From contig JBOFGK010000011.1 of assembly GCA_051649085.1 (NCBI GenBank), positions 1-53,938 of the forward strand: 53,938 bases of DNA, in the 5' to 3' direction. This DNA comes from JBOFGK01 sp051649085. Lineage in GTDB: Bacteria > Bacillota_I > Bacilli_A > UBA3375. The position numbers were made by a program, and so were the translations under genes. Shown in pieces: positions 6,934 to 16,410 of the stretch. The notes below the pieces were generated by a model. The model was not told where the DNA came from and searched no databases. It saw only the letters and a list, made by a program, of their open reading frames with translations. The first letter of the stretch is position 1, and every line of letters starts with the position of its first letter.

Positions 6934-9090
6934 ATGAACGAAAAATTCGCAAATGCATGGAGAGGATTTGAAGGGACGAGCTGGCAAAAAAATATTGACA
7001 CTCGTAAATTCATTCAAAGAAACTATACTGAGTACCGCGGAGATGATGAATTCTTAGCGGGTCCAACAGAAGCAACGCTTAAACTTTGGGATCAGTGTAT
7101 GGAACTTTACAAGATTGAAAAAGAAAAAGGTGTAGTTGACATGGATACAAGTATCATTTCCACAATTACATCTCATGGACCTGGTTACTTAAACAAAGAT
7201 TTAGAAAAAATTGTTGGTTTTCAAACTGATGCCCCATTTAAAAGAAGTTTACAACCTTTCGGGGGAATTCGTATGGCACAAGCAAGTTGTGAAGCGTATG
7301 GTTATAAAGTTGATGAAGAAGTTGTAGAAATTTTCACAAAATACCGTAAAACACACAATGCTGGAGTATTTGATGCTTATACTGATGAAATGAAATTAGC
7401 TCGTAAATCAGGTGTAATTACTGGACTTCCAGATGCATATGGACGTGGACGTATTATCGGAGACTATCGTCGTGTTGCTTTATATGGAATTGACTTTTTA
7501 ATTGCAAAGAAAAAAGAATTTTTGAAAACAAGTACAAAAATTGATGCTGATACAATTAGACTTCGTGAAGAAATTTCTGAACAAATTCGTGCATTAGCTG
7601 AAATTAAAGAAATGGCTCAAAGTTATGGGTTTGATATTTCTGAACCAGCTACAAACGCAAAAGAAGCAATTCAATGGTTATACTTTGGATATTTAGCAGC
7701 GGTAAAAGAACAAAATGGTGCTGCAATGTCACTTGGACGTACTTCAACATTCCTTGATATCTACATTGAACGTGATTTACAAGAAGGAACACTTACTGAA
7801 GAAGAAGCACAAGAAATGATTGATCACTTTATTATGAAATTACGTCTTGTTAAATTCGCAAGAACGCCAGACTATAATGAATTATTCAGTGGAGATCCAA
7901 CATGGGTAACTGAATCACTTGCAGGGATGTCCTTAAATGGTCGTTCATTAGTAACTAAAAATTCATTCCGTTATTTATGGACACTTGTTAATTTAGGAAC
8001 AGCGCCTGAACCAAATATGACAGTTTTATGGTCAACTAAATTACCAGCAGGATTTAAAGAATATTGTGCAAGAATGTCAATTAAAACTTCTTCAATTCAA
8101 TATGAAAATGATGATTTAATGATTGAAACTCATGGTGATGATTATGCAATCGCATGTTGTGTTTCGCCAATGAAAGTTGGAAAACAAATGCAATTCTTTG
8201 GAGCTCGTGCTAACTTAGCAAAAGCTTTATTATATGCAATCAATGGTGGAGTAGATGAAAAATTAAAAATTCAAGTATCACCATTATTCCAAAAAGTTGA
8301 TACAGATATTTTAGAATATGATGATGTAATGAGAAAATTTGAACAAACAATGGATTGGTTAGCAGAATTATATGTTAATACATTAAATGTAATTCACTAT
8401 ATGCATGATAAATATGCTTATGAAAGAAGTGAAATGGCTTTACATGATGATCATGTACACCGTTTCTTTGCAACTGGTATTGCTGGAATTTCAGTAGCAG
8501 CTGACTCGTTATCAGCAATTAAATATGCAAAAGTTCGTCCAATTCGTGATGAAGATGGAATTGTGGTTGATTATGACGTTGAAGGTGAATATCCATGTTA
8601 TGGAAACAACGATGATCGTGTAGATTCAATTGCGGTTGAATTAGTCGAAAAATTCATGAAGAAAATTAGAAGTCACAAAACATACCGTGATTCTGAAGCA
8701 ACGATGTCAATTTTAACAATTACTTCAAATGTTGTATATGGTGGGAAAACTGGAAATACACCAGATGGACGTCGTGCCGGAGAACCATTTGCTCCTGGAG
8801 CAAACCCAATGCACGGACGAGATAAAAATGGTGCAGTTGCTTCACTTGCATCTGTTTCTAAATTACCATTCTCATCAGCAGCTGATGGAATTTCAAACAC
8901 ATTCTCAGTTATTCCAAATGCACTTGGTAAAGCAGATGATTTAGTCGCAACAAGTGGACTTGAACTTGATGTTGATGCAGAAGATTTAGGAATTAGTTTA
9001 GATGAATTAAAAGCATTGGCAAATGATGATTGTACAAATCAAGCATGTTCAATTCCAACGTATGATGAAAATGGGAAACCATTAGCATAA
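6934..9090 (+). CDS. pflB: Pyruvate formate-lyase core lacking the glycyl-radical C-terminal domain
   Basis: This enzyme converts pyruvate and CoA to acetyl-CoA and formate. The 718-residue protein matches the PFL core from WRGFEGTSWQ near the N-terminus through IQYENDDLM, the catalytic pair Cys408-Cys409 (YAIACCVSPM), ARANLAKALLYAINGGVDEK, YGGKTGNTPDGRRAGEP and GANPMHGRDKNGAVASLASV to SNTFSVIPNALGK at about residue 666. There homology stops. The usual last ~80 residues, with HLNVNV and the radical-bearing RVSGYAV motif, are absent; an unrelated acidic 50-residue tail with two cysteines (DDCTNQAC) takes their place. No frame of the downstream DNA encodes the missing part. A terminator follows at once, and neither pflA nor a GrcA/YfiD-like gene is nearby. 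It is probably half of a split enzyme. Confidence 0.93.
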   Translation: MNEKFANAWRGFEGTSWQKNIDTRKFIQRNYTEYRGDDEFLAGPTEATLKLWDQCMELYKIEKEKGVVDMDTSIISTITSHGPGYLNKDLEKIVGFQTDAPFKRSLQPFGGIRMAQASCEAYGYKVDEEVVEIFTKYRKTHNAGVFDAYTDEMKLARKSGVITGLPDAYGRGRIIGDYRRVALYGIDFLIAKKKEFLKTSTKIDADTIRLREEISEQIRALAEIKEMAQSYGFDISEPATNAKEAIQWLYFGYLAAVKEQNGAAMSLGRTSTFLDIYIERDLQEGTLTEEEAQEMIDHFIMKLRLVKFARTPDYNELFSGDPTWVTESLAGMSLNGRSLVTKNSFRYLWTLVNLGTAPEPNMTVLWSTKLPAGFKEYCARMSIKTSSIQYENDDLMIETHGDDYAIACCVSPMKVGKQMQFFGARANLAKALLYAINGGVDEKLKIQVSPLFQKVDTDILEYDDVMRKFEQTMDWLAELYVNTLNVIHYMHDKYAYERSEMALHDDHVHRFFATGIAGISVAADSLSAIKYAKVRPIRDEDGIVVDYDVEGEYPCYGNNDDRVDSIAVELVEKFMKKIRSHKTYRDSEATMSILTITSNVVYGGKTGNTPDGRRAGEPFAPGANPMHGRDKNGAVASLASVSKLPFSSAADGISNTFSVIPNALGKADDLVATSGLELDVDAEDLGISLDELKALANDDCTNQACSIPTYDENGKPLA

Positions 9091-9119
9091 GTTATCAGAA
9101 AAATATCAAATAGTAAAAG

Positions 9120-9147
9120 AAATAAACCCAAAAATGGGTTTATTTTT
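9120..9147 (+). terminator. Terminator after pfl
   Basis: AAATAAACCCA and TGGGTTTATTT form a perfect stem with an AAAA loop, followed by TTT. It makes pfl monocistronic. Confidence 0.85.
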
Positions 9148-9224
9148 CTTTGAAAAAATTCTAAATCGTAATAGTATCTGTCTTTGTATAAAGTTGAGTA
9201 TTTCAAAAAGAACATAAAGTATTA

Positions 9225-9233
9225 TGTTATAAT
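9225..9233 (+). promoter_or_regulatory. Extended -10 promoter of the metal-efflux ATPase
   Basis: TGTTATAAT lies 20 bases upstream of the GGAGG site. The -35 region is poor. No clear PerR or Fur box overlaps it. Confidence 0.5.
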
Positions 9234-9253
9234 ATAAGGTGTGGAGGCAAAAA

Positions 9254-11128
9254 ATGAAGAAGCTTTTCGTGATTTTATCTGGTTCATCTGAAATGTTAAT
9301 GGCAACAATCGGTGCTTTTTTATACATGTTTGGTCGCTTAATCGGAATGTTTACTGTTGATTTAAGTATCTATTTTTTTCTTGCTTCTTTTTTAATTGGG
9401 GGTTATCATAAAGCTAAACAAGGAATAACTGATACAATTGAAGAACATCGACTAAACGTTGAAGTGTTGATGATAATTGCCGCAATTGGTGCGATTTTGA
9501 TTGGACATGTTGAAGATGGTGCATTATTAATTTTTATCTTTTCAATAAGTGGTGCACTTGAGACGTATGTCAATAATAAAAGTCAACAAGAACTTTCAAA
9601 GTTGATTGAAATGCGTCCAAGAATTGCTTTGAAAAAAGTTGGGAATGAACAGCAAGAAGTGGCGGTTGAAAGTTTAGAAATTGGAGATATAATTGTTATT
9701 CGTGCATACGAAATTGTTCCGGTTGATGTAAAGATTCTTTCGAGTGAAGCACAAGTAGATAATTCTACAATAACTGGTGAGGCAGAAATTATTGAAGTTG
9801 AACAAGGTGATTCAATTTTATCAGGTGCAATTAACTTAGGAAAAGTGATTGAAGCTAAAGTTGAACATATAAGTCAAGATAGTATGTTTCAAAAGATTGT
9901 TGAATTAATTGAAAATACAGATTCGCAAAAAACACCTGAACAGAAAAAAATTGAAAAATATGAAGGAATATATGTGTACGGTGTGCTTGCATTATCAGTA
10001 CTGATTATGGTCATTTTTCCGCTACTTGGTTTTACATTTGAAGAAAGTTTTTATAAAGCCATGCTTGTGCTTGTAGTTGCTTCCCCTTGTGCGGTTGTAG
10101 CTTCAATTACACCAGCAACATTAGCGGCAATTTCGTATGGAGCAAAAAAAGGGATTATTATTAAAGGTGGAAATATTTTACAAAAATTAAGTACTGTTCA
10201 AAATATTGGTTTTGATAAAACAGGAACTTTGACAGAAGGAATCCATCAAGTTCAAAAATTTCATCATTATCCTAAAATTTCTAGTGATTATTTTTTATCA
10301 ATTGTTCATGCAATTGAGACAAATTCAACCCATCCACTTGCTAAATCAATTTGTGAATATACGACAAGTTTTGAATTGACGTCGTTTATGACGGAAAATG
10401 TTCAAGAACTTCCAGGAAAAGGAATTAGTGCACAAATTGGTGGAATAACATATTATGTCGGAAATGCAAATTTGGTTGGACCTGAGCTAGTTTATGAATA
10501 TTGCCAAAATTATAATTTGAATTTTGAAGATGAAGGTTTTTCAATTATGTACGTTGCTATAGATTCGGAATTGATTGGGGTAATTGCTCTAAGTGATATT
10601 GTTCGTTCAGAAGTACTTGAAGTTATCCCGGAACTTGAAAAACGAAAAATAACGCCAATTATGCTTACAGGTGATAACTTGAAAAATGCTGAAAAGATTG
10701 CAAGTCAGGTTGGAATTAAAGACTTCCATGCAGCTTTAACTCCAGTTCAGAAAGTCGAAAAAGTTCAAGCGTTAAGAGCAAATGGAGTTTTAATGGTTGG
10801 TGATGGAATTAATGATGCACCAGCACTTGCTAACGCAACAGTTTCGGTTGCAATGGGATCAGGAAGTGGTGTTGCCTTAGATACGGCTGATATAGTTCTT
10901 ATGAATACAAATTTTATGAATGTTATTGAAGTAATTGATATCTCTCGAAAACTAACAAAAATTATTAAACAAAATATTATTTTCGCTTTTACAATTATCT
11001 TTACACTTTTAATAACAAATGTGTTCCTAGTTGATAAAATGCCGATTATACTTGCGGTAATTGGGCATGAAGGAAGTACAATTTTCGTTATTCTAAATGG
11101 ACTTAGATTACTTAAAAGTCCCCGATAA
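9254..11128 (+). CDS. P1B-4-type heavy-metal-exporting P-type ATPase (Fe/Co/Zn class)
   Basis: This 624-residue pump exports a divalent transition metal using ATP. The ATG at 9254 is chosen because GGAGG stands 6 bases before it; a GTG at 9239 overlaps that site. Motifs in order are TGE at residues 174-176 (actuator), SPC at 277-279 in the metal-binding helix, the phosphorylated Asp321 in DKTGTLTEG, the HPLAKS nucleotide-binding histidine, MLTGDN, VGDGINDAPAL and HEGST in the last helices. SPC together with HEGST, and the lack of an N-terminal metal-binding domain, mark subclass P1B-4, which includes PfeT/FrvA iron exporters and CoaT-type cobalt pumps. Fe(II) efflux is a reasonable guess, not shown by the sequence. 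Confidence 0.9.
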   Translation: MKKLFVILSGSSEMLMATIGAFLYMFGRLIGMFTVDLSIYFFLASFLIGGYHKAKQGITDTIEEHRLNVEVLMIIAAIGAILIGHVEDGALLIFIFSISGALETYVNNKSQQELSKLIEMRPRIALKKVGNEQQEVAVESLEIGDIIVIRAYEIVPVDVKILSSEAQVDNSTITGEAEIIEVEQGDSILSGAINLGKVIEAKVEHISQDSMFQKIVELIENTDSQKTPEQKKIEKYEGIYVYGVLALSVLIMVIFPLLGFTFEESFYKAMLVLVVASPCAVVASITPATLAAISYGAKKGIIIKGGNILQKLSTVQNIGFDKTGTLTEGIHQVQKFHHYPKISSDYFLSIVHAIETNSTHPLAKSICEYTTSFELTSFMTENVQELPGKGISAQIGGITYYVGNANLVGPELVYEYCQNYNLNFEDEGFSIMYVAIDSELIGVIALSDIVRSEVLEVIPELEKRKITPIMLTGDNLKNAEKIASQVGIKDFHAALTPVQKVEKVQALRANGVLMVGDGINDAPALANATVSVAMGSGSGVALDTADIVLMNTNFMNVIEVIDISRKLTKIIKQNIIFAFTIIFTLLITNVFLVDKMPIILAVIGHEGSTIFVILNGLRLLKSPR

Positions 11129-11210
11129 GTAACTAATAGTAATTAATTAGAAAATTAAAAATGATATATAAAATCTTGAGGGATATTAAACTGGTTGAAC
11201 AAACTATAAA

Positions 11211-11248
11211 AAACTAATCAAACTTAGTTTGATTAGTTTTATTTTTTT
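11211..11248. terminator. Bidirectional terminator between the metal ATPase and dinB
   Basis: AAACTAATCAAAC and GTTTGATTAGTTT form a perfect 13-base stem with a TTA loop. T-rich flanks on both strands let it serve the two convergent genes. Confidence 0.85.
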
Positions 11249-11268
11249 GGAGGTTATTAGACACTTTC

Positions 11269-12345
11269 TTATTCATACAAATGTAATTGAATTGGTAATA
11301 GTTGATTTGTATGGTTTGGCTCTAAATTTGAAAAAGAGACTCCAAGTAATCTAACTTGATTTTTCTGATGAGGTAAGCGATTGATTAACGCACTAATTTC
11401 TTTGGAAATATAATTATCTTGATTGAAGTAATGCTCAACCGTTCTTGAACGTGTATAGGTTGTAAAATCAGCATATCTAACTTTAACGGTAATAGTTTTA
11501 GCAATATAATTTTTTTCATTTAATCGTTTGAAAACTTGCTGAACGATATTTTCTAAATGCTGGTCGAAATCTTCTTCGGTTATTAGTGGTTTATAAAAAG
11601 TAATTTCTCGACCAATCGATTTTTGACGTTCACGTCTTTGAACAGGAGAATGATCAATTCCCCGTACAAGTTCTTTTAAGTGTAATGCTTTTTCTTCGCC
11701 ACAAACATTAATTAATTTTTCAAGTTTAATTGCAGCAAGATCAGCACCAGTATAAATTGCAAATTTATGCATCGTAACGACAGATTTTTTCCCAACACCT
11801 GGAAAAGCTTTGATTGGTAAGTCTTTAATGAAATCAACGGCTATTTCTGGCGTAATTGTGAAGAGGCCATCAGGCTTTTTAAATTCGCCAGCGACTTTGG
11901 CAAGAAATTTATTGTAAGAGACACCGACAGAACAAGTTAATTTTGTTTCCCGAAAAATTTGGGCTTTGATTAACAAACCGATTTTTGTTGCACTACGTTC
12001 ATTAAGTTTGTTTTCAGTTACATCTAAATAAGCTTCATCCAGTGAAAAACCTTCAATTTTATCAGTGTATTCACGGAAAATACGAAAAATAATTTGCGAT
12101 GCTTCTTGGTATTTATGATAATTTCCAGAAATGAAAATTGCTTTTGGACATCTTTGGTACGCTTCATTTACACTCATTGCACTACGGATTCCATAAACGC
12201 GGGCTTCATAAGAACACGTACTTACTACTCCATAAAGTTTTGAATTTCCTGCAACAACAAGTGGTTTGTTTCGATATTGTGGATTATCTCGCTGTTCAAC
12301 ACTTGCGAAAAAGGCATCCATATCAACATGAATAATTTTTCTCAT
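11269..12345 (-). CDS. dinB: DNA polymerase IV (Y-family translesion polymerase)
   Basis: The 358-residue protein performs error-prone bypass synthesis. Catalytic residues are Asp8 in HVDMDAFFASVE and Asp103-Glu104 in SLDEAYLDVT. The fingers motif YEARVYGIRSAM, the helix-hairpin-helix segment LPIKAFPGVGKKS, and the little-finger domain from about residue 235 are all present. The tail PIQLHLYE resembles the QLxLF clamp-binding motif. Length is normal. Its start has an AAGGAG-like site on the minus strand. It is convergent with the metal ATPase and divergent from the ABC exporter, so it is likely a single-gene unit. Confidence 0.95.
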   Translation of the reverse strand: MRKIIHVDMDAFFASVEQRDNPQYRNKPLVVAGNSKLYGVVSTCSYEARVYGIRSAMSVNEAYQRCPKAIFISGNYHKYQEASQIIFRIFREYTDKIEGFSLDEAYLDVTENKLNERSATKIGLLIKAQIFRETKLTCSVGVSYNKFLAKVAGEFKKPDGLFTITPEIAVDFIKDLPIKAFPGVGKKSVVTMHKFAIYTGADLAAIKLEKLINVCGEEKALHLKELVRGIDHSPVQRRERQKSIGREITFYKPLITEEDFDQHLENIVQQVFKRLNEKNYIAKTITVKVRYADFTTYTRSRTVEHYFNQDNYISKEISALINRLPHQKNQVRLLGVSFSNLEPNHTNQLLPIQLHLYE

Positions 12346-12512
12346 AAAACTCCTTGCATCTATTGATATTGTATCATATTTTTATCTGTAAATAAAAAGA
12401 TTAGATTAAAAAGTTAAATTAAGTTTAAAAGATTTTTTCAAACAACCTATTTTAGTTAAATTAACGATATATTTTAGAGTAAAAAAGAAAAATGAGCGTA
12501 TTTTTCGAACTA

Positions 12513-12542
12513 TTTACAAAATAAATTGATAAATGATAAAAT
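12513..12542 (+). promoter_or_regulatory. Promoter of the ABC exporter pair
   Basis: TTTACA and TAAAAT are 18 bases apart, 32 bases upstream of the first ABC start. Confidence 0.55.
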
Positions 12543-12573
12543 GTATTAAGTAAGAAGATTTAAGAGGGGTATT

Positions 12574-14310
12574 ATGCTAAATATTTATCGAAACCTACTT
12601 TGGTTTTTTAAACGTGAAAAAAAGATTTATATTATTTTAGGAATACTTGTAGTTTTCATTGCCTATATGGCGACAATTCCTCCCAAATTAGTAGGAAATG
12701 TCATTGATTTAATGGCAACTGGAAACTTCACAATTGAAATGTTAATAATTAATGGATCTTTAATAATATTGATTCCGATTACGATATATCTATTAAATTA
12801 TTTTTATCATAAAAATTTATTTCTAAAAGGACAACAACTTGCCAAAGAGCTTAGAGTAAATTATTTAATCAAACTTTTTGCATCGGATTCAAAAGTGTTT
12901 GAGCAATATTCTAAAGGAGATTTAATCTCACGCCTATCAAGTGATATGCTTTCGATTACTCAAGCAGCTACTTATTTATTAAGTGACTTAATTTATTGTA
13001 GTTCATTAATTATAATTGTGTTAGGTTTGATGATTTTTCAAATTTCTTTAAAATTGACAGTAGTTGGTTTTTTAATTATTCCTATTAGTTTTTATTTTTT
13101 AAACAAATGGCGCCAAGGCATGCGTAAATATTACCGAATTCATCGAGGGATTTTTGCTAAATTTTTTGATTCGATTCTCGAATCGATTGAAGGAATGCGA
13201 GTTGTTCGTGCCTATGTAATGGAAGAAGAGGATATTAAGAAAAATAATCATTATATCGATGAGGATATTAATTCTTGGATTCGAATTACAAAATTTGAGA
13301 ATGTTTTTGGACCAATGTTTGCGGCGACAATTGCAGTTGCTACTTTTTTGACGTTCAGTTATGGTTCATACTTAGTAATTACTTCACAAATCTTACCGGG
13401 AGAATTAATTACATTTTATATGTATATTACAATGGTTGCAGGACCGATAAATGTCCTTGCTAATATAATGAACGTTATAAGCCAAGCACAAATTGGTCAA
13501 GAGCGATACTACGAGATTATGGAAATTGAAAATAATGTTATAACACCAGAAAATCCAAAACAATTATTGGAGTTTGAAACTTTAGAATATCGTAGCGTTT
13601 ATTTTAAATACCCATTTGACGAGGATTATGTTTTAAAAGATATTGATTTGAACATATTTAAAGGACAAACAATTGGAATAGTTGGTCCAACAGGTAGTGG
13701 GAAAAGTACATTTATAAAGCACATTTTAAGAGAATTTAATGTTACAAGTGGACAAATAAAAGTAAACGGAAATGACATTAGTGAATACTCCTTAGAAGAA
13801 GTACGTGCGTTAGTTGGTTATGTGCCCCAAGATCACATTTTATTTAAAGGAAGTGTGAAAGATAATCTTGAATTAGTTATGACATTAGATAATCAAGACC
13901 AAATGATGAAAGCAATCAAAATTGCCGCGTTTGAACGAGATTTAGAATTTATGTCAGACGGGATGGAAACACCTGTTGGTGAAAGTGGTACAGGCTTGAG
14001 CGGGGGACAAAAACAACGTTTATCAATTGCAAGAGCGCTAATTAATGAACCATCAATTTTAATCCTCGATGATTCACTGAGCGCTGTTGATACGAAAACA
14101 GAGCGCGAGATTATTGATAATCTAAAGGTTAGTCGTCAAAATAAAACAAATATTATTATTACACATCGTTTCTCGGTCTTAGAAGCAGCTGATATTATTT
14201 ATGTATTTGAAGATGGTAAGATTACTGAAATGGGGAATCATCAACTTCTGATGGCAATTAAAGGATGGTATTATGAACAATGGATCGAACAAACTAAAGG
14301 AAACTTATGA
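12574..14310 (+). CDS. Heterodimeric ABC exporter subunit with a degenerate catalytic site (YheI/BmrC-like)
   Basis: This 578-residue half-transporter has six membrane helices over about residues 15-300 and a nucleotide-binding domain from about 340. Walker A is GPTGSGKST near residue 371 and the signature is LSGGQKQR. Walker B ends LDDSLSAVD near 500, where the catalytic glutamate is replaced by aspartate. That substitution is typical of the subunit carrying the non-hydrolytic site in heterodimeric multidrug exporters. The H-loop THRFS is intact. The stop overlaps the start of the partner gene as ATGA, giving coupled one-to-one synthesis. The substrate cannot be read from sequence; drug or lipid export is usual for the family. 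Confidence 0.92.
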   Translation: MLNIYRNLLWFFKREKKIYIILGILVVFIAYMATIPPKLVGNVIDLMATGNFTIEMLIINGSLIILIPITIYLLNYFYHKNLFLKGQQLAKELRVNYLIKLFASDSKVFEQYSKGDLISRLSSDMLSITQAATYLLSDLIYCSSLIIIVLGLMIFQISLKLTVVGFLIIPISFYFLNKWRQGMRKYYRIHRGIFAKFFDSILESIEGMRVVRAYVMEEEDIKKNNHYIDEDINSWIRITKFENVFGPMFAATIAVATFLTFSYGSYLVITSQILPGELITFYMYITMVAGPINVLANIMNVISQAQIGQERYYEIMEIENNVITPENPKQLLEFETLEYRSVYFKYPFDEDYVLKDIDLNIFKGQTIGIVGPTGSGKSTFIKHILREFNVTSGQIKVNGNDISEYSLEEVRALVGYVPQDHILFKGSVKDNLELVMTLDNQDQMMKAIKIAAFERDLEFMSDGMETPVGESGTGLSGGQKQRLSIARALINEPSILILDDSLSAVDTKTEREIIDNLKVSRQNKTNIIITHRFSVLEAADIIYVFEDGKITEMGNHQLLMAIKGWYYEQWIEQTKGNL

Positions 14311-16304
14311 AATTAATTGAATATCGAAAAGCATGGAGCTTTGTGCGAAAATATAAATCGCAACTTATAATCAAAATTGTCTTTATCCTCTTATTTCAAT
14401 TTGTGGCATTTACAATTCCGTTTATTATTCAGGATATTATCGATAATAAACTATTAGGTGTCCAAAATCCCTTGACTGAAGTTGCAAAATCAAGTGAAGC
14501 AATTGAACTAAATGGGAAATATTATAAATTTACAAAAGATCTAACAACAGAAAAAAGTTTAGGGTCAGCAACAATTATTTTAGTTGAACAAGGTTTTTAT
14601 CTAATAGAAGAACAACTTGATCCTAAAAATTTGGAAAATCGAAAAATTGTTGATCAAAAATTAGTCGCTAATAATCAAACCTATCCTGCAATTAAATTGA
14701 GTCAAGAACAATTGTTTAAATTTTATAACCCAATTATTCCAGGATTAATTTCAATGCTTGCCTTATTATTAATTATGTCCGTTTTAGAAATAATTTTTAC
14801 TTATATTGAACGAATGCGAGGAGCTAAAGTCATAATCGAAGTTACAAGAGATGCACGAAAAGAAGCGATGAGAAAATTAGGAACTTTACCAATTAGTGAA
14901 GTTGAAGCCGAACCGGCTGGGAAAACTGCTAATCGGGTCTTAAATGATACAATCGGAATATCTTCACTTTACATCTCGACAATAAACGTTATTTTTTCGA
15001 TGGGATTTTCCTTAATCTTTGCGTATGTAGGAATTGCAATCTTATCAGTGAAAGCAGCATTGATTACGTTACTTATCGTGCCAATTATGATTTTGTGGAG
15101 TAAATTTTTCACGAAAAAACTTGACAAAGTTGTCACTAAAATCAATGAAACAAATTCATTACTAATTGCTCAAATTAATGAAATGATTAATGGTGTAGTG
15201 ATTTTAAAAACATTTAATTCTGAACAAAAGAAAATTGATTCTTTCAATAACTTAAATAGTCAATATATTGAAGAGACAATGGAAGAACAGCGAATGCATT
15301 TATCTGCTGGTTGGAATGGACTTAATTTATTTCAAGCACTTGCTAGTGGGATGATTATAATTGTTTTTGGTTATTTATTTGTTAGTGGAATTTCCAAAGT
15401 GGAACCTGGAGTAATCAATACATATTATATGTTTATAATTAAAATAATTGCACCGATTTCAATCTTATTTAATGAGTTTAGTCAAATTTCTAATCATAAA
15501 GTAAAAATTAATCGAATTTTTCGAATTTATGATGGAGAAAGTGAAGAACAAGAAATTAAAGATGTTGTACCATTTAAAGGTGAACTTGAATTTAAAAATA
15601 TTAATTTTTCTTATGATGGAAAACATCAAGTTTTACAAGCAATTAACTTGAAAATTGAAAAAGGACAGAAAGTTGGACTAGTTGGTCATACTGGAAGTGG
15701 TAAATCAACAATGATGAATTTATTACTACGTTTTAATGACTATCATGATGGTGAGATCTTAATTGATGGAACAAGTATTCAAGACTATTCTAAACGAACT
15801 TATCGTAAACATGTGGGAATCATTTTACAAGAGCCAATTTTATTTAGTGGAACTTTGTATGAGAACATTGCTTATGGGGTTAATGTTAGTCCAGAAGAAG
15901 CTGAAAAATTGTATATTTCAGTCGGTGGTGAACGCTTTTTGAAAAAATATCCAGATGGAATAAATGAGAAAATCGATCGAAAGGGAGGAAATTTATCACT
16001 TGGAGAAAAACAATTAATTTCGTTTGCACGTCTACTTGCCTATAATCCTCAAGTGATTATTTTAGATGAAGCAACGGCAAATATTGATACAGAAACCGAA
16101 AAGTTATTTAATTATGCACTTGATGTAATTGCTCAAAATAAAACAGTAATAATTATTGCCCACCGTCTATCGACAATTGTTGATAGTGATAAAATAGTTG
16201 TATTAGAGCGTGGAAAAATAATTGAAGAAGGTAAACACCAAGAACTTGTTAAGCTAAACGGTTATTATGCAAGTATGTATCGTAATCAGGCTACTCTTGA
16301 TTAA
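14307..16304 (+). CDS. Heterodimeric ABC exporter subunit with the canonical catalytic glutamate (YheH/BmrD-like)
   Basis: This 665-residue partner has the canonical Walker B VIILDEATANID near residue 585, Walker A GHTGSGKST near 460 and the H-loop AHRLS, but a variant signature LSLGEKQ in place of LSGGQ. The split of canonical and degenerate elements complements the upstream subunit, as expected for a heterodimer. Between helices 1 and 2 there is a polar insertion of about 90 residues (about 50-140) that should lie outside the cell, as in YheH/BmrD. The gene starts inside the stop of its partner. Its last 38 bases are duplicated just downstream (see the repeat at 16255-16341). Confidence 0.92.
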   Translation: MKLIEYRKAWSFVRKYKSQLIIKIVFILLFQFVAFTIPFIIQDIIDNKLLGVQNPLTEVAKSSEAIELNGKYYKFTKDLTTEKSLGSATIILVEQGFYLIEEQLDPKNLENRKIVDQKLVANNQTYPAIKLSQEQLFKFYNPIIPGLISMLALLLIMSVLEIIFTYIERMRGAKVIIEVTRDARKEAMRKLGTLPISEVEAEPAGKTANRVLNDTIGISSLYISTINVIFSMGFSLIFAYVGIAILSVKAALITLLIVPIMILWSKFFTKKLDKVVTKINETNSLLIAQINEMINGVVILKTFNSEQKKIDSFNNLNSQYIEETMEEQRMHLSAGWNGLNLFQALASGMIIIVFGYLFVSGISKVEPGVINTYYMFIIKIIAPISILFNEFSQISNHKVKINRIFRIYDGESEEQEIKDVVPFKGELEFKNINFSYDGKHQVLQAINLKIEKGQKVGLVGHTGSGKSTMMNLLLRFNDYHDGEILIDGTSIQDYSKRTYRKHVGIILQEPILFSGTLYENIAYGVNVSPEEAEKLYISVGGERFLKKYPDGINEKIDRKGGNLSLGEKQLISFARLLAYNPQVIILDEATANIDTETEKLFNYALDVIAQNKTVIIIAHRLSTIVDSDKIVVLERGKIIEEGKHQELVKLNGYYASMYRNQATLD

Positions 16305-16341
16305 ACGGGTATTATGCAAGAATGGATCGTAATCTAGGCTA
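16255..16341 (+). repeat. Imperfect tandem duplication of the 3' end of the ABC gene
   Basis: The 39 bases at 16255-16293, beginning TAAACGGTTATTATGCAAG, recur at 16302-16341 as TAAACGGGTATTATGCAAG and continue in register to TAATC(T)AGGCTA. The second copy lies beyond the stop codon, carries several substitutions and is not coding. Confidence 0.8.
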
Positions 16342-16363
16342 GTTATAGAAATTGAAGAACAAA

Positions 16364-16409
16364 GAAAAGACCTCATGTTAAGCCGTAATTGGTAAACAAG
16401 AGGTTTCTT
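16364..16409. terminator. Weak hairpin between convergent genes
   Basis: AGACCTC at 16368-16374 can pair with GAGGTTT at 16400-16406, with a long loop and a T/A-rich 3' flank. It is the only candidate end for the ABC operon. Confidence 0.4.
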
Positions 16410-16410
16410 A

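Noticed and set aside
9091..9253. A separate small gene for the missing glycyl-radical domain just after pfl
   Set aside because: All frames were read; none contains RVSGYAV or HLNVNV, and the interval holds a terminator and the next promoter.
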